Source: Chlorobiota bacterium (GTDB taxonomy: Bacteria; Bacteroidota; Ignavibacteria; OLB7). From it: a stretch of 64,000 nucleotides of DNA. Made by a program: the position numbers and the translations under genes. Shown here piece by piece: positions 9,261 to 18,798 of this stretch; within the stretch, counting starts at the first letter, position 1; the number at the start of each line of letters is the position of its first letter. Where the stretch lies: NCBI GenBank assembly GCA_016700335.1, contig CP065014.1, forward strand, positions 1,959,001 to 2,023,000, written 5' to 3'. Below the pieces are notes generated by a model. That model was not told the origin of the DNA. It made no database searches and saw only the letters and a list, made by a program, of their open reading frames with translations.

Positions 9261-11333
9261 TTACTTTTTATTATGTTTATTCCTCACTATTGGAATACGA
9301 ACATCAATTATAACTGTTCTACAATGTGATCTTCCCTCAGGGGAATTGTAAGAAAACCTTTCGAACTCTCCACTATTTATTTCATCAACTGAAAATATTA
9401 CATTTTTTGGAACCAATATTTTCAGGTATTTTAAAGTCTCTTTTGCTCTTGAGATTGCAAGATTTTTATTATAACCCTCTGCCCCTAATGAATCGGTATA
9501 ACCAATAATTGTAACAATTGCATTATCTACAATTCTGCTTGCAATCGCTTTAAGAAGAATTTTATCACTTGGACTAATTTTTGGCGAATCATAATCAAAC
9601 AATAATAATGAGAAATTTTCTATTATAGTATCATTCCTATTGTTTTCTAATTTAAATTTTAAAGAATCATAATTTACTTTTATAATAACAGAATTGCTAA
9701 GAGTGTCTTGATTTACACTATCTTTTAATGATAATAAATAGCTAAGGTTCATTGGGAAAGAAGGTACTTTTCCTTTATCATTTTTCCAATTCCAAACTAT
9801 CTCTTTAGGTGGAAATGAATCTATTCCACTAAATACTTTCCAAACTGAAGTATCTTGTGATATAATTAGTTTCCATTCTTTCAAACCAGCTTCTGATGTA
9901 GCTTTTGGTTTAAATACTACTCTTGGTGGATTTGCTCTTTGTTGAATATATCTCCTTACATAAGGTATGGTTATTCTTGGATCATCTGCCTCAATCTCAA
10001 CTCTTGAATTTTCTTCAGACCCACTTTCAGTAAGTTCAGAAGAAGGGCTTGGTGGCAAAAATCCAGAGAGTGTTCTTATTCTATTTTCTGCTATTCCCCA
10101 AATTAAATTTAAATATCTTTTTACCACTAATGCTCTATCATTACTTAACTTTTTATCTTTTTCTTTTGAATTACAATATCCAGTTATTTCCAAATTTGCT
10201 TCAGGCAATTGCTTCATTCTCATCCCTAATAAATTAAGATATTCATAATAAACATCAAGAGCATTACCATATAGTTTGCCAGTAAATTCTTTAGCATCTT
10301 TTTTATTTACAAACAATTTATAATTTTCTCTTAGTTCAGAACTACCTTCTTTGAAAAACAATTGGTTAAGTAATGGTAAAGTTTCAATTGAATCATATTC
10401 TTCAATTCTTACTTCAATTGTTTCTGGTAATGTTGTAACTGATGGTAATAAGAGTGGCTTTGGTGATATTGTTTTTACTATAACCTTTGGTGAATCAATT
10501 GCCTCAATTATATTTTCAGAATTTCCAACATACATAAATGATACTCCTAAATTTAACTGATTTGATTTCCATTTATCATTTGAATTTGAACTATTTAATT
10601 GATAATTAAATGAAATTTCTGGATTTAATTTTAATGTGTTAGATAATTGCAACTCCCAAGATAAAGCTGCTCTAATTTCTGATGTAAATTTATTATTATA
10701 ATGCAATTCATCTTGAAAATATTTTTCTTGAATTCTTTTTTTGTTTGGCATTAAAAGATTATCAGGACTAATGGCTTGTAAAGAATCAAATTGACTAAAA
10801 CTTAAATTGTATTCAAATACTAATCCTAATAATAATGTTGTAGAACTTATAACTGGAATTAATGGGAAAGATTTTTTAAAGGGGTATTGAAATAATATTG
10901 ATGAATTTAAATTGTTTAAATTATATGTACTTTCTTCACTTATTACACCATAAACTATTGAATCATTATTATCTCTAAAAGGTACTTTGTAATCATTTAC
11001 TATCCCTTTTAAAGTTCCTTTCCTATTTTTAAATCCTAACCTAAATTGAAAATTATTTTCTAAAATCAAGTTTTCTAAAGACAATGTTATACCTGTATTA
11101 AAGCCATTTGATAGGACTTCACTCGTTAAAGAATCACAAGTTTTAATTGCTATATTACTTGAATTAAATATTGTTTTTTCAAAAAATATACCAAAACCAA
11201 TTGAGTCTTTTTTATATTGAATTGAGTTGCTTTTGTTAAGAATTTTATTTACATCAACACTATCAGTTACTTTTGGAGTGCAACTAATAAATTGAATTAC
11301 GATTACTAAATATATAATTAATTTGAAATTCAA
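9261..11333 (-). CDS. OmpA-family lipoprotein with two OmpA-like domains
   Basis: A 690-residue lipoprotein (lipobox QFISC, Cys18). Residues ~20-290 are beta-rich and resemble an outer-membrane-barrel-like segment (IPVISSTTLLLGLVFEYNL). Two OmpA-like regions follow: a first with LFFKEGSSELRENYK ... EITGYCNSKEKDKKLSNDRA (about 330-440), and a C-terminal one with LLLFDYDSPKISPSDKILL ... IIGYTDSLGAEGYNKNLAISRA (about 590-680). Such domains normally bind peptidoglycan, but both copies here are divergent and the arrangement with an intervening beta-sandwich is unusual. A structural role anchoring the outer membrane is likely. It is 42 bp downstream of the M61 peptidase start-to-stop unit on the same strand, probably co-transcribed. 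Confidence 0.75.
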   Translation of the reverse strand: MNFKLIIYLVIVIQFISCTPKVTDSVDVNKILNKSNSIQYKKDSIGFGIFFEKTIFNSSNIAIKTCDSLTSEVLSNGFNTGITLSLENLILENNFQFRLGFKNRKGTLKGIVNDYKVPFRDNNDSIVYGVISEESTYNLNNLNSSILFQYPFKKSFPLIPVISSTTLLLGLVFEYNLSFSQFDSLQAISPDNLLMPNKKRIQEKYFQDELHYNNKFTSEIRAALSWELQLSNTLKLNPEISFNYQLNSSNSNDKWKSNQLNLGVSFMYVGNSENIIEAIDSPKVIVKTISPKPLLLPSVTTLPETIEVRIEEYDSIETLPLLNQLFFKEGSSELRENYKLFVNKKDAKEFTGKLYGNALDVYYEYLNLLGMRMKQLPEANLEITGYCNSKEKDKKLSNDRALVVKRYLNLIWGIAENRIRTLSGFLPPSPSSELTESGSEENSRVEIEADDPRITIPYVRRYIQQRANPPRVVFKPKATSEAGLKEWKLIISQDTSVWKVFSGIDSFPPKEIVWNWKNDKGKVPSFPMNLSYLLSLKDSVNQDTLSNSVIIKVNYDSLKFKLENNRNDTIIENFSLLLFDYDSPKISPSDKILLKAIASRIVDNAIVTIIGYTDSLGAEGYNKNLAISRAKETLKYLKILVPKNVIFSVDEINSGEFERFSYNSPEGRSHCRTVIIDVRIPIVRNKHNKK

Positions 11334-11375
11334 ATATTAAATTGAAATAATTTGGTTCATTAATATTTATTTAAT

Positions 11376-13172
11376 TTATCTGTTTAACCAGCAATTAAAC
11401 AAATGATTTTGAGATTCTGAAAGTTCAGATTTTATTCTAAGAATAAACTTTTTCTTTGGTTTTAACTTAATCCTAGTGTTATAAATCCTGCATTCTGATG
11501 AACATAATAAGTTAATCTCATCGTTATTTTTAGATCCAATTAATGAAATAAAATTGTCTGTACTTGTAACTCTATAATTATCTATTGCTAAAATTTCATC
11601 ACCAGCACCAATTCCATTAATCTCGGCTAATGAATTATCATAAATTTTATCTACTATAAGCATACTATCTTCATCTTTTAAATCCATTCCAAAATCATAA
11701 TTAACATTTATATTCTGAAAAATTAAATTATTTCCAAAAGTAACTTCATTACTATTAACCAATTCTACCCATTCTAATCCTATTAATTCTAAGTACTGAT
11801 TAATGGGCAATTCATCAATTGAGTTTAACCATGCTTCAGTTAAAGATTTTATTTCATAACCAATAGAATTTTCAGCTATATTATAAAAATCATCATCAGT
11901 TATTCCAACACTCTGATTTAAATTATAATTATCCATTAACCCCCTCATTACAGAATCAAGATTTTTTTCACCATTTGTAATCGACAATATATAAATGTCT
12001 AATAACCAAGCAATCGTTCCACCTTTTATATAATAACTTGGGAATCTATTATGTGTATCTTGGTTTGGATTGTAAAATTTTGACCATGCATGGAATGAAC
12101 TTTCTTTTACTGACATCACTAATCTTCCAGGAGTATTAAGCAATTTTTCAAGGTGATCTTCATTTAGAATTTTAAAATATTCATCAATTGTTCTAAAGCC
12201 AGCTTTGTAAGTTAACAGATCATCATAATAGCTTGTAAAACCTTCACAAAGCCATAACATTGAAGTATAAACTTCATTATTATAATCAAAACTTCCAAGT
12301 TCTAAAGGTCTGATTCTTTTTACATTCCACAAATGAAAATACTCATGAACTAATAGACTTAATAACTTGTTCATTCCAATAGAATCTGATATTGCATTAG
12401 AATTAAACATATTTACAGATGATTTTGAATGCTCTAATCCACCACGTAAATTTGGCAAGAGTTGAATAATAAAAACATATCTATCATATGGAAGTTTCTT
12501 CCACATTTCAAAGCCACCATTAACAATTCGTTTGGTTTGTTCATTTATCCAATCAGGATAAAAGCCCCCTTCTCCATAAATTGCAACTTCATGTTTTGAT
12601 CCATGTAATTCATATTCATATACATTGTGATCACCAATTTCTAAAGGTGAATCAATTAAAATATCATAATTTAAAGCTCCAAAGGTATCGTTTTCTACTT
12701 TTGAAAGTGCTGTTGAAATTTTAGTCCAAGGATTATTAATAATTACGTGATGAATACAATTAGTTTTTCCTTCAACCATCATAAGGCAATTAGCTGGATT
12801 TATAAAAGCGTGAAATCTATTAACATGGCAAAGTCTTACAGTTCTTTCATACGAAAAATATATATATTCTAAAACAATTTTTTTAGATTTATTAGCTGAA
12901 ATTTGCAACCGATTTTTATTAATCCAGTTATAATTCAAAGATTCATTTAATTCATTTTGAACTTTTAAATTTCCTTGATTCATAACAAAATCCCGTATTT
13001 TATATGAACCAGGAATCCAATTTGGTAATGCAAATATTTCAATGTCATTTGGTGAATCTAACTCCATTTTAATATTTACAACATGTTGTGCAGCTCTTGG
13101 GAAAGTTAAATAGTATCTTATACTTGATTTTGAATTTATTAACTGTGAATCTAATTGTTCTATATTATACAT
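11376..13172 (-). CDS. M61-family glycyl aminopeptidase-like metalloprotease with PDZ domain
   Basis: A 598-residue protein of peptidase family M61. The zinc site LLVHEYFHLWNVKRIRP carries His276, Glu277 and His280, and a downstream Glu lies in LCEGFTSYYDD. The N-terminal beta domain (RYYLTFPRAAQHVVNI, ALPNWIPGSYKIRDF) is typical of the family. A PDZ domain near the C-terminus reads GIGAGDEILAIDNYRV. I place the start at the ATG at 13172; an upstream TTG-like start at 13214 would add 14 residues and overlap the divergent gene. No signal peptide is obvious, so it is cytoplasmic or exported by other means. It heads a unit with the OmpA-family gene. Confidence 0.85.
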   Translation of the reverse strand: MYNIEQLDSQLINSKSSIRYYLTFPRAAQHVVNIKMELDSPNDIEIFALPNWIPGSYKIRDFVMNQGNLKVQNELNESLNYNWINKNRLQISANKSKKIVLEYIYFSYERTVRLCHVNRFHAFINPANCLMMVEGKTNCIHHVIINNPWTKISTALSKVENDTFGALNYDILIDSPLEIGDHNVYEYELHGSKHEVAIYGEGGFYPDWINEQTKRIVNGGFEMWKKLPYDRYVFIIQLLPNLRGGLEHSKSSVNMFNSNAISDSIGMNKLLSLLVHEYFHLWNVKRIRPLELGSFDYNNEVYTSMLWLCEGFTSYYDDLLTYKAGFRTIDEYFKILNEDHLEKLLNTPGRLVMSVKESSFHAWSKFYNPNQDTHNRFPSYYIKGGTIAWLLDIYILSITNGEKNLDSVMRGLMDNYNLNQSVGITDDDFYNIAENSIGYEIKSLTEAWLNSIDELPINQYLELIGLEWVELVNSNEVTFGNNLIFQNINVNYDFGMDLKDEDSMLIVDKIYDNSLAEINGIGAGDEILAIDNYRVTSTDNFISLIGSKNNDEINLLCSSECRIYNTRIKLKPKKKFILRIKSELSESQNHLFNCWLNR

Positions 13173-13195
13173 TAATTTATTTATAATTATTAAAA

Positions 13196-14101
13196 TTGAA
13201 AATTGCTCTAACAAAATTATATTACTTACTTATAACAATAATTTGTTTGGTATCATTTATAAGTTGCAACCAAAAAAAAGATATTGGATTCGATAATTTA
13301 AAATTTACTAGTTTTAATGGAGATACTTTAGTAATAGGTAAACAAGTAAATGTAATAATATCTTTAGCACCAAATGTAACAGAAATAGTTGCTTCAATTG
13401 GTGGTTTTACAAAACTACGAGGTATAACAGAATACTGCAACTTTCCAAAAGAAGTTAAACAAATTTCTGTTGTTGGAAATTTACAAAATGTAGATTATGA
13501 AAAAATATTGGCTATAAAACCAGATGTTGTTTTTATGAGTTTAGATGGCAATTCATCTCAAACATACAAAAAGATAAAATCTTTAGGAATTAATGTTTAT
13601 GCTGTTTGCGGAAGAACTCATAAAGATGTTTTAAAAAGTATTATGCAAATTGGGGCAATAATTGGTAAAGAATATGAGGCTAAGAATTTAATAGATAAAA
13701 TTTCAAAGAATCTAGATTCATTAAAGTCATTATCTATTAATAAAATCCCAAAAAAAGTTTTTGTAATAATTGATAAAAAACCAATTATCACAGTTGCTCA
13801 TGGCTTTTTAAATGAGAGTATAACTTTAGCTGGGGGTGTTAATATTGCTGAAGATAAATTAGAAGATTACCCAAAATTTAGTAGAGAAGAACTTTTAAGC
13901 GATAATCCTGATGTAATAATTTATCCATCAAATTTAAGTAACAGTGATGCATTAAAATCATTAGTTAATTTATATCCTGAATTTAAAAATTTAAAAGCAA
14001 TTCAAAATAAAAAAATTTTTTCTATAGACCCAGATATAGCATTCAGACCATCACCAAGAATAGTTGATTGTTGTAAAATATTGTTCGAAATATTAAAATA
14101 A
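13196..14101 (+). CDS. BtuF/FecB-like ABC transporter substrate-binding lipoprotein
   Basis: A 301-residue periplasmic-binding protein of the helical-backbone (TroA/BtuF-like) class, with a lipoprotein signal (FISC, Cys24). Typical segments are VIISLAPNVTEIVASIGG, LRGITEYCNFP, ILAIKPDVVF, and DPDIAFRPSPRIVD near the end. The start is a TTG, because no in-frame ATG precedes the lipobox; it is divergent from the M61 gene with only about 23 bp between starts. No permease or ATPase gene is adjacent. The ligand is probably cobalamin, heme or an iron-siderophore, which sequence alone does not settle. Confidence 0.8.
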   Translation: MKIALTKLYYLLITIICLVSFISCNQKKDIGFDNLKFTSFNGDTLVIGKQVNVIISLAPNVTEIVASIGGFTKLRGITEYCNFPKEVKQISVVGNLQNVDYEKILAIKPDVVFMSLDGNSSQTYKKIKSLGINVYAVCGRTHKDVLKSIMQIGAIIGKEYEAKNLIDKISKNLDSLKSLSINKIPKKVFVIIDKKPIITVAHGFLNESITLAGGVNIAEDKLEDYPKFSREELLSDNPDVIIYPSNLSNSDALKSLVNLYPEFKNLKAIQNKKIFSIDPDIAFRPSPRIVDCCKILFEILK

Positions 14102-14143
14102 TATAACAAATATATCTTATAAAATTTGAGAATAAAATGCTTT

Positions 14144-15202
14144 CTATTGTTTTGGTTTTAATGTTGCAATAGGCAGAATTACTTCTTCCATTGAAATACC
14201 TCCATGTTGAAAACTATCTCTATAACGATTTAAATAATGATGATATTCAGTTGGATAAACAAAATAGTAGTCTTCCCTTGCAATTACATAGGAGCTCATA
14301 TTTCCTCTATTAGGAAGTTTGTAAGTTAAAGGATCTTTAACAAAAACGGCATATTTATCTTCCACTTTAACATTATGCCCATGTTTATACCTTAAGTTTG
14401 TAGAAGTATCTTTATCACCTGTTGCTTTGGCACCCCTCATGCACCTTATTGAACCATGGTCTGTTGTTACTAATATCTGTGCATTTTTAACAGTAGATAA
14501 TGCTTTCAACATCCCATAAAAGCTTGAATGCTCAAACCAACTTTTTGTTAAAGAACGGTAAGCAGATTCATCAGGAGCAATTTCTTTTAAAATAGGATAA
14601 TCACTTCTTGAATGAGCCATTATATCAACAGCGTTAACTACAATAGTGGTTAACTGTGATCTTGTATATGAATGAATATCATGTTCAATTTTTTTTCCAA
14701 AATCAGTATCTACAATTTTAACATACCTTACCCCACTTTTTAAATACAATCTTTTTCTATCAATTAATTTTTCAAGTAATTCTTTTTCAAATTTGTTTAA
14801 TGAATTATCATCATCTTTACCTGGACCCCATAAATCTGGATAATGTTTTGAAATATCTGAAGGAAAAAGACCTGAGAAAATTGCATTTCGAGAATAAGGA
14901 GTTGCCGTTGGTAGAATTGAATAATAATAATCTTTTTCGATAGAATAATAATTTTTTAATAGCTCTTCCATAATCAACCATTGATCTAACCTCATACAAT
15001 CAATAACAAATAAAAAAACAGGACCTTTATCTTGCTGAACTTTTGGAAATACATATTCAGTCATTACATCAGTACTTAAAATTGGTCTATCAAAATTATC
15101 ATTTTCCAACCAAGAAACATAATTTTTTTCTACAAAATTTGCAAACTCCATATTCGCTTCCCTTTTTTGTAACAACATTTGCTTCAAATTTTTTACTCTC
15201 AA
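14144..15202 (-). pseudogene. porX: PorX C-terminal PglZ domain, separated from its REC domain by a frameshift
   Basis: This frame carries the PglZ/alkaline-phosphatase-like domain of a PorX-type T9SS response regulator: metal-site motif FLFVIDCMRLDQW, the nucleophile region LPTATPYSRNAIFSG, and LVTTDHGSIRCM with KHGHNV for the second metal. Its only possible start is a weak TTG at 15202 inside the REC gene. The true N-terminus lies in the other frame (15099-15557). The REC frame and this frame differ by +1, and removing one base from the A6G3 run at about 15161-15169 (minus-strand ACAAAAAAGGG) would join them into a protein of about 480 residues reading ...VVTKREANMEF. PorX is normally one protein. 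Either a sequencing or assembly indel, a real mutation, or translational frameshifting explains it. Confidence 0.75.
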
Positions 15203-15557
15203 GAATTTTTTTAATTGTTAAGAGGATTTGAGTTGGGTTTACTGGTTTTGTCAAATAATCTGCTATTCTTCTGCCAATAGCTTCTTCCATTAAATGCTCT
15301 GCTTCGTTCTTAGTTACCATAACAACAGGCAAGTTTGGTTTTATATCTTTTATTTTTTCCAATGTTTCCAAACCACTCATGCCTACCATAGTTTCATCTA
15401 AGAATACCAAATCAAAATCTATTTTCTTAACGAGCACTAAGGCATCTTCACCATTTGTGACAGTTTCAACTGAGTTTCCTTTTGCTTGTATAAGTTTTAT
15501 ATGTGGTTTGAGCAAATCAATTTCATCATCTACCCAAAGAATATTCCAAGAAATCAT
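15099..15557 (-). pseudogene. porX: PorX N-terminal receiver (REC) domain, frame-disrupted
   Basis: A CheY-like receiver domain with the opening ILWVDDEIDLLKPHI that is characteristic of PorX, predicted phospho-acceptor Asp54 (LVFLDETMVGMSG), the Thr/Lys switch VMVTKNEAEHL and DYLTKPVNPTQIL. I choose the ATG at 15557; an upstream TTG at 15584 is in frame. The frame then runs 30 extra codons out of register (GSEYGVCKFCRK...) before stopping, whereas the neighbouring frame continues into the PglZ domain. PorX in Bacteroidota controls T9SS gene expression and binds the sigma factor SigP; its conserved role here is inference from family. Confidence 0.8.
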
Positions 15558-15581
15558 TTTAAAATTATTAATGTTAAAAAC

Positions 15582-15589
15582 CAAAATTA
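15582..15589 (-). promoter_or_regulatory. Candidate -7 box upstream of porX
   Basis: Minus-strand TAATTTTG (TAnnTTTG pattern), about 25 bp before the ATG at 15557. There is no TTG at the expected upstream distance, so this is weak. Confidence 0.22.
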
Positions 15590-15693
15590 CAAATAACTTA
15601 TATTTAAAAATAATTAAAGTTAATAGTTTTTTAAAGTCATTTTTTATTCCCTAAATTTTACAAAGTTTATCATCTAATTATTATATACTATTT

Positions 15694-16494
15694 TTAATTA
15701 CCATAAACATATCCCAACCCAAAACAAAGTTTAAATCCTATTGGATAAGAATAAGAAGATCCAAAATCAATGTTGAAGTTATCTATTTTTAAATCTAATC
15801 CCCCAGAAACTGTTGCTGGATAACTTTTTATTCCAGATTTAAATTTTAATTCCTTCGATAAAATATGTGAAATCCCTAATGAAGTAATTAAATTATTATC
15901 AAGTTCTTGATTTACTTCAAAAGTAATATTTGTTAATTCTGCTAACAAAAATCCAAAACCAATTGCAATATTTTGGCTTAGATTTTCACCAGAAATTGAT
16001 GCTCTGTTTATATTATCAGCTTTTGCTCCAAATGATATTTCTTTGGTAACATCAACAGATGTCCCTATATTAATCGGAAAGGAAATTGCTGAGCTATAAC
16101 CTTGAATAGATTTAGAAATCATTCCAAATCCAATGCCAAAACCAATGCCTGGAAAAATTTCTATTCCACCATTCAAACTTAAATTAGTTTCGCTATAAGT
16201 TAAAATGTTTACAGAATTAATTTTAAATCCAACACCATTACTTAGTCCAAATTTGTAATTACATTCCAATCCTAACTCATTAAAAGATTGAAACCCAAAA
16301 TTAAGAGGAGTATAAAACAATTTAACATATTGATTTGTTTTGTAAATGGTAGCGGGATTTGACAATACATCGGTTCTAGTTACATCAGATCCAGAATAGG
16401 AAATAGTTGAAGGGTTATTCTCAAAGTTAACTTGAGCTTTACTTTCAGTAAAAATCAATTGTAGAATAATACCAATTAGGGTTAGTAATTTCAT
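15694..16494 (-). CDS. Outer-membrane beta-barrel protein, PorV/PorQ-like
   Basis: A 266-residue exported protein with a signal peptide (LTLIGIILQLIFTESKAQ, cleavage near residue 20) followed almost entirely by short amphipathic strands with a FadL/PorV-like feel: an early NPA motif (VLSNPATI), many alternating Gly/aromatic strands (GIGFGIGFGM), and a terminal strand FGLGYVYGN. PorV and PorQ are T9SS shuttle/attachment barrels and are often found near porX/porU-type genes. The position immediately upstream of porX supports a secretion link, but the family call is tentative and a plain hypothetical OMP is the alternative. Confidence 0.5.
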   Translation of the reverse strand: MKLLTLIGIILQLIFTESKAQVNFENNPSTISYSGSDVTRTDVLSNPATIYKTNQYVKLFYTPLNFGFQSFNELGLECNYKFGLSNGVGFKINSVNILTYSETNLSLNGGIEIFPGIGFGIGFGMISKSIQGYSSAISFPINIGTSVDVTKEISFGAKADNINRASISGENLSQNIAIGFGFLLAELTNITFEVNQELDNNLITSLGISHILSKELKFKSGIKSYPATVSGGLDLKIDNFNIDFGSSYSYPIGFKLCFGLGYVYGN

Positions 16495-16600
16495 TTTTGT
16501 TGGGGATTATATTTTTAAATGTATTTTACATTATATAGCAATTCATGTAAATTATTTATTGAAGAAAATAATTCTAATTAAAAAAATTATTGGTTATATA

Positions 16601-18235
16601 TTAATTTAGGGTTTTCATTATATTATTTTCTTTACTAAAGTAATGAAACAATCTTTTATACTCATAAAATAGTTTTGAGTACTTTAATTGATTAGCAGTA
16701 TTTGGAGAATAAACTTCATTTATACTTGAAGACATATTCAACATTGCTTCTTCAATGTTATCATAACCACCAAATTTACTACCTGAAGCTAAAGCACCTA
16801 AAATAGCTGCACCAATTGCCGATGCTTGATCGGATTCTATTACAGATATTTTTCTATTAGTTACATCTGACAAAATTTGCATCAGTAATTTACTTTTTTT
16901 TGAAATACCTCCACTACAAATTATCTCTTCAATTTCAATTCCATTTTCTGTAAACTGATCTAAAATTATTTTAGATCCGTAAGCTAATGATTCTAATAAT
17001 GATAAGTAAATTTCAGGTGCCTCTGTTGTAACATTCATACCAACTATTAATCCACTTAAGTTTGAATCTACTAACGGTGTTCTGTTACCATTAAACCAAT
17101 CAAGTGAAATTATTTTACTTTCATCTAATTTTGATGCATAATCTTCAAGTAAATCATAAATGCTTACACCAAGATTTTCTGCTTCTTTGAAATATTTAAT
17201 TGGAGTTAAATTTTCAACGAACCATTTTAAATTATCTCCAAAACTTGCTTGTCCTCCTTCATACGCATAATAACCATCAATTATACCATCTTTAACTATA
17301 CCAGAAATTCCTTTTATAAATTTATACTCTTCACTCAATACAATATGACAAGCACTAGTCCCCAATATTATCATCATTTTTTTTGGTTTTGAAATACCAA
17401 CACCAATAAATGCAGAATGTGCATCAATAATTGCAGAACTAATTATTGTATCAATATTTAATCCAAGTAATTCAGAAAATTCTTTGTTTAATGTTGATAC
17501 TTTCTTCCCAGAATTTATTACTTCACCAAAAATTTTATGATCATAAAAATCAATAAAATCTTTATTAAGTTTACTTAAAAAAATTTTATCAGGATAACCA
17601 TTGTCTTCATTCCACAATCCTTTGTAACCAGCAGCACATTTATTTCTTATCAACTTACCTGTTAATTGCCAAACTATCCAATCACCTGCTTCTACAAAAT
17701 ATTTTGATGCTTTATAAATTTCAGGTGCTTCTTCAAGAATCTGCAACCCTTTGCTAATAAGCCATTCAGCAGAAATACTACCACCATATTTCTCAATCCA
17801 ATCAAGATTATTTTCATTTGCAATCATTGTAATTTTTTTAGCCTGTTCGTCAGATGAATGATGCTTCCAGAGTTTTGCCCAAGCATGTGGATTATTTTTA
17901 TATTCAACAAAATAAGATAATGGTTTTCCAAATTCATCTGTTGGTATGATTGTGCACGACGTAAAGTCAATTCCTAATCCACAAATTTTATCTGGCGAAA
18001 TTTTAGAAATATCTAACAACTTTTTTACAGATTTTATCATTGATTCAATGTAATCATCTGGATTTTGTAATGCCCATTTATCAGGTAATTGAAAATCACT
18101 TTGATTAGGTAAGAATTTATCAATTACTGAATTTCTATAATTAGAAATAGTTGATCCACAAACTTTCCCACAATTAACATCAATTATAATTGCTCTGCAA
18201 GATTCTGTCCCGAAATCTAATCCTATAGAATACAT
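16601..18235 (-). CDS. araB: L-ribulokinase (FGGY carbohydrate kinase)
   Basis: A 544-residue FGGY-family sugar kinase. The start IGLDFGTESCRAIIID, the segment GLGIDFTSCTIIP and the later GLDWFNGNRTPL-like region (SLDWFNGNRTPLVD) match bacterial L-ribulokinases, as does the length. The C-terminal nucleotide-binding part has EIICSGGISKKSKLLMQIL and the family ending with SAIGAAILGALASG. It would phosphorylate L-ribulose to L-ribulose-5-phosphate in arabinose use. No araA or araD lies nearby, so its pathway partners are elsewhere. Another FGGY specificity (e.g. xylulose) is possible but less likely. Confidence 0.78.
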   Translation of the reverse strand: MYSIGLDFGTESCRAIIIDVNCGKVCGSTISNYRNSVIDKFLPNQSDFQLPDKWALQNPDDYIESMIKSVKKLLDISKISPDKICGLGIDFTSCTIIPTDEFGKPLSYFVEYKNNPHAWAKLWKHHSSDEQAKKITMIANENNLDWIEKYGGSISAEWLISKGLQILEEAPEIYKASKYFVEAGDWIVWQLTGKLIRNKCAAGYKGLWNEDNGYPDKIFLSKLNKDFIDFYDHKIFGEVINSGKKVSTLNKEFSELLGLNIDTIISSAIIDAHSAFIGVGISKPKKMMIILGTSACHIVLSEEYKFIKGISGIVKDGIIDGYYAYEGGQASFGDNLKWFVENLTPIKYFKEAENLGVSIYDLLEDYASKLDESKIISLDWFNGNRTPLVDSNLSGLIVGMNVTTEAPEIYLSLLESLAYGSKIILDQFTENGIEIEEIICSGGISKKSKLLMQILSDVTNRKISVIESDQASAIGAAILGALASGSKFGGYDNIEEAMLNMSSSINEVYSPNTANQLKYSKLFYEYKRLFHYFSKENNIMKTLN

Positions 18236-18292
18236 TTTATTTTTTCTAAGTGAAATTTAATTATGAAATTTGTAAAAAGATAAATTACGATA

Positions 18293-18700
18293 ATGAAAGT
18301 TCTTGCAATTGATTATGGTACAAAAAAAATTGGATTAGCTATTTCTAATGAAGGGAATAAATCTGCTAAACCATTTGGAAATTTAACTACTTCTCACAAA
18401 AATCTTTATGAGTTAAAAAAAATTGTAGAAGAAAATAATATTTATAAAATTATTGTTGGAGTTCCAATTGCTGAACATCAATATGGTTTAAAGATGACTC
18501 ATATTGCAATTGAATTTTTAAATAAGTTAAAAGATAATTTTGAAATTGAGATTATAGAGTGGGATGAATCTTTTACAACTTTTTATGCAGTTGAGAAAAT
18601 GAAAGAAGCTGGAATTAAAGAAGGTAAAAGAAATAAAAGAGGTACAACTGACAGGTGGGCAGCTGCAATTATACTTCAAGAATATCTAGATTGCCATTAA
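18293..18700 (+). CDS. ruvX: Putative Holliday-junction resolvase / pre-16S rRNA nuclease RuvX (YqgF)
   Basis: A 135-residue RNase-H-fold protein of normal length. It begins VLAIDYGTKKIGLAIS with the catalytic Asp, followed by IIVGVPIAEHQYG, IIEWDESFTT with a conserved acidic residue, and a final DRWAAAIILQEYL with the last acidic residue. The family processes the 5' end of 16S rRNA precursor in E. coli. It is divergent from araB with about 57 bp between the starts. Confidence 0.85.
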   Translation: MKVLAIDYGTKKIGLAISNEGNKSAKPFGNLTTSHKNLYELKKIVEENNIYKIIVGVPIAEHQYGLKMTHIAIEFLNKLKDNFEIEIIEWDESFTTFYAVEKMKEAGIKEGKRNKRGTTDRWAAAIILQEYLDCH

Positions 18701-18798
18701 AATAATTTTAATTTTTTTTCAATATTTTTTCGATATAAATCACTTTTATACTATTATTGTTTATTACCTCTGTATCTATTTGTATAATTAAAATCAAA

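Noticed and set aside
14144..15584. PorX split as a programmed -1 frameshift
   Set aside because: The two frames are offset by +1 (or -2). A -1 slip on the A-run would enter the third frame, which is not the PglZ frame. A one-base indel explains the layout more simply.
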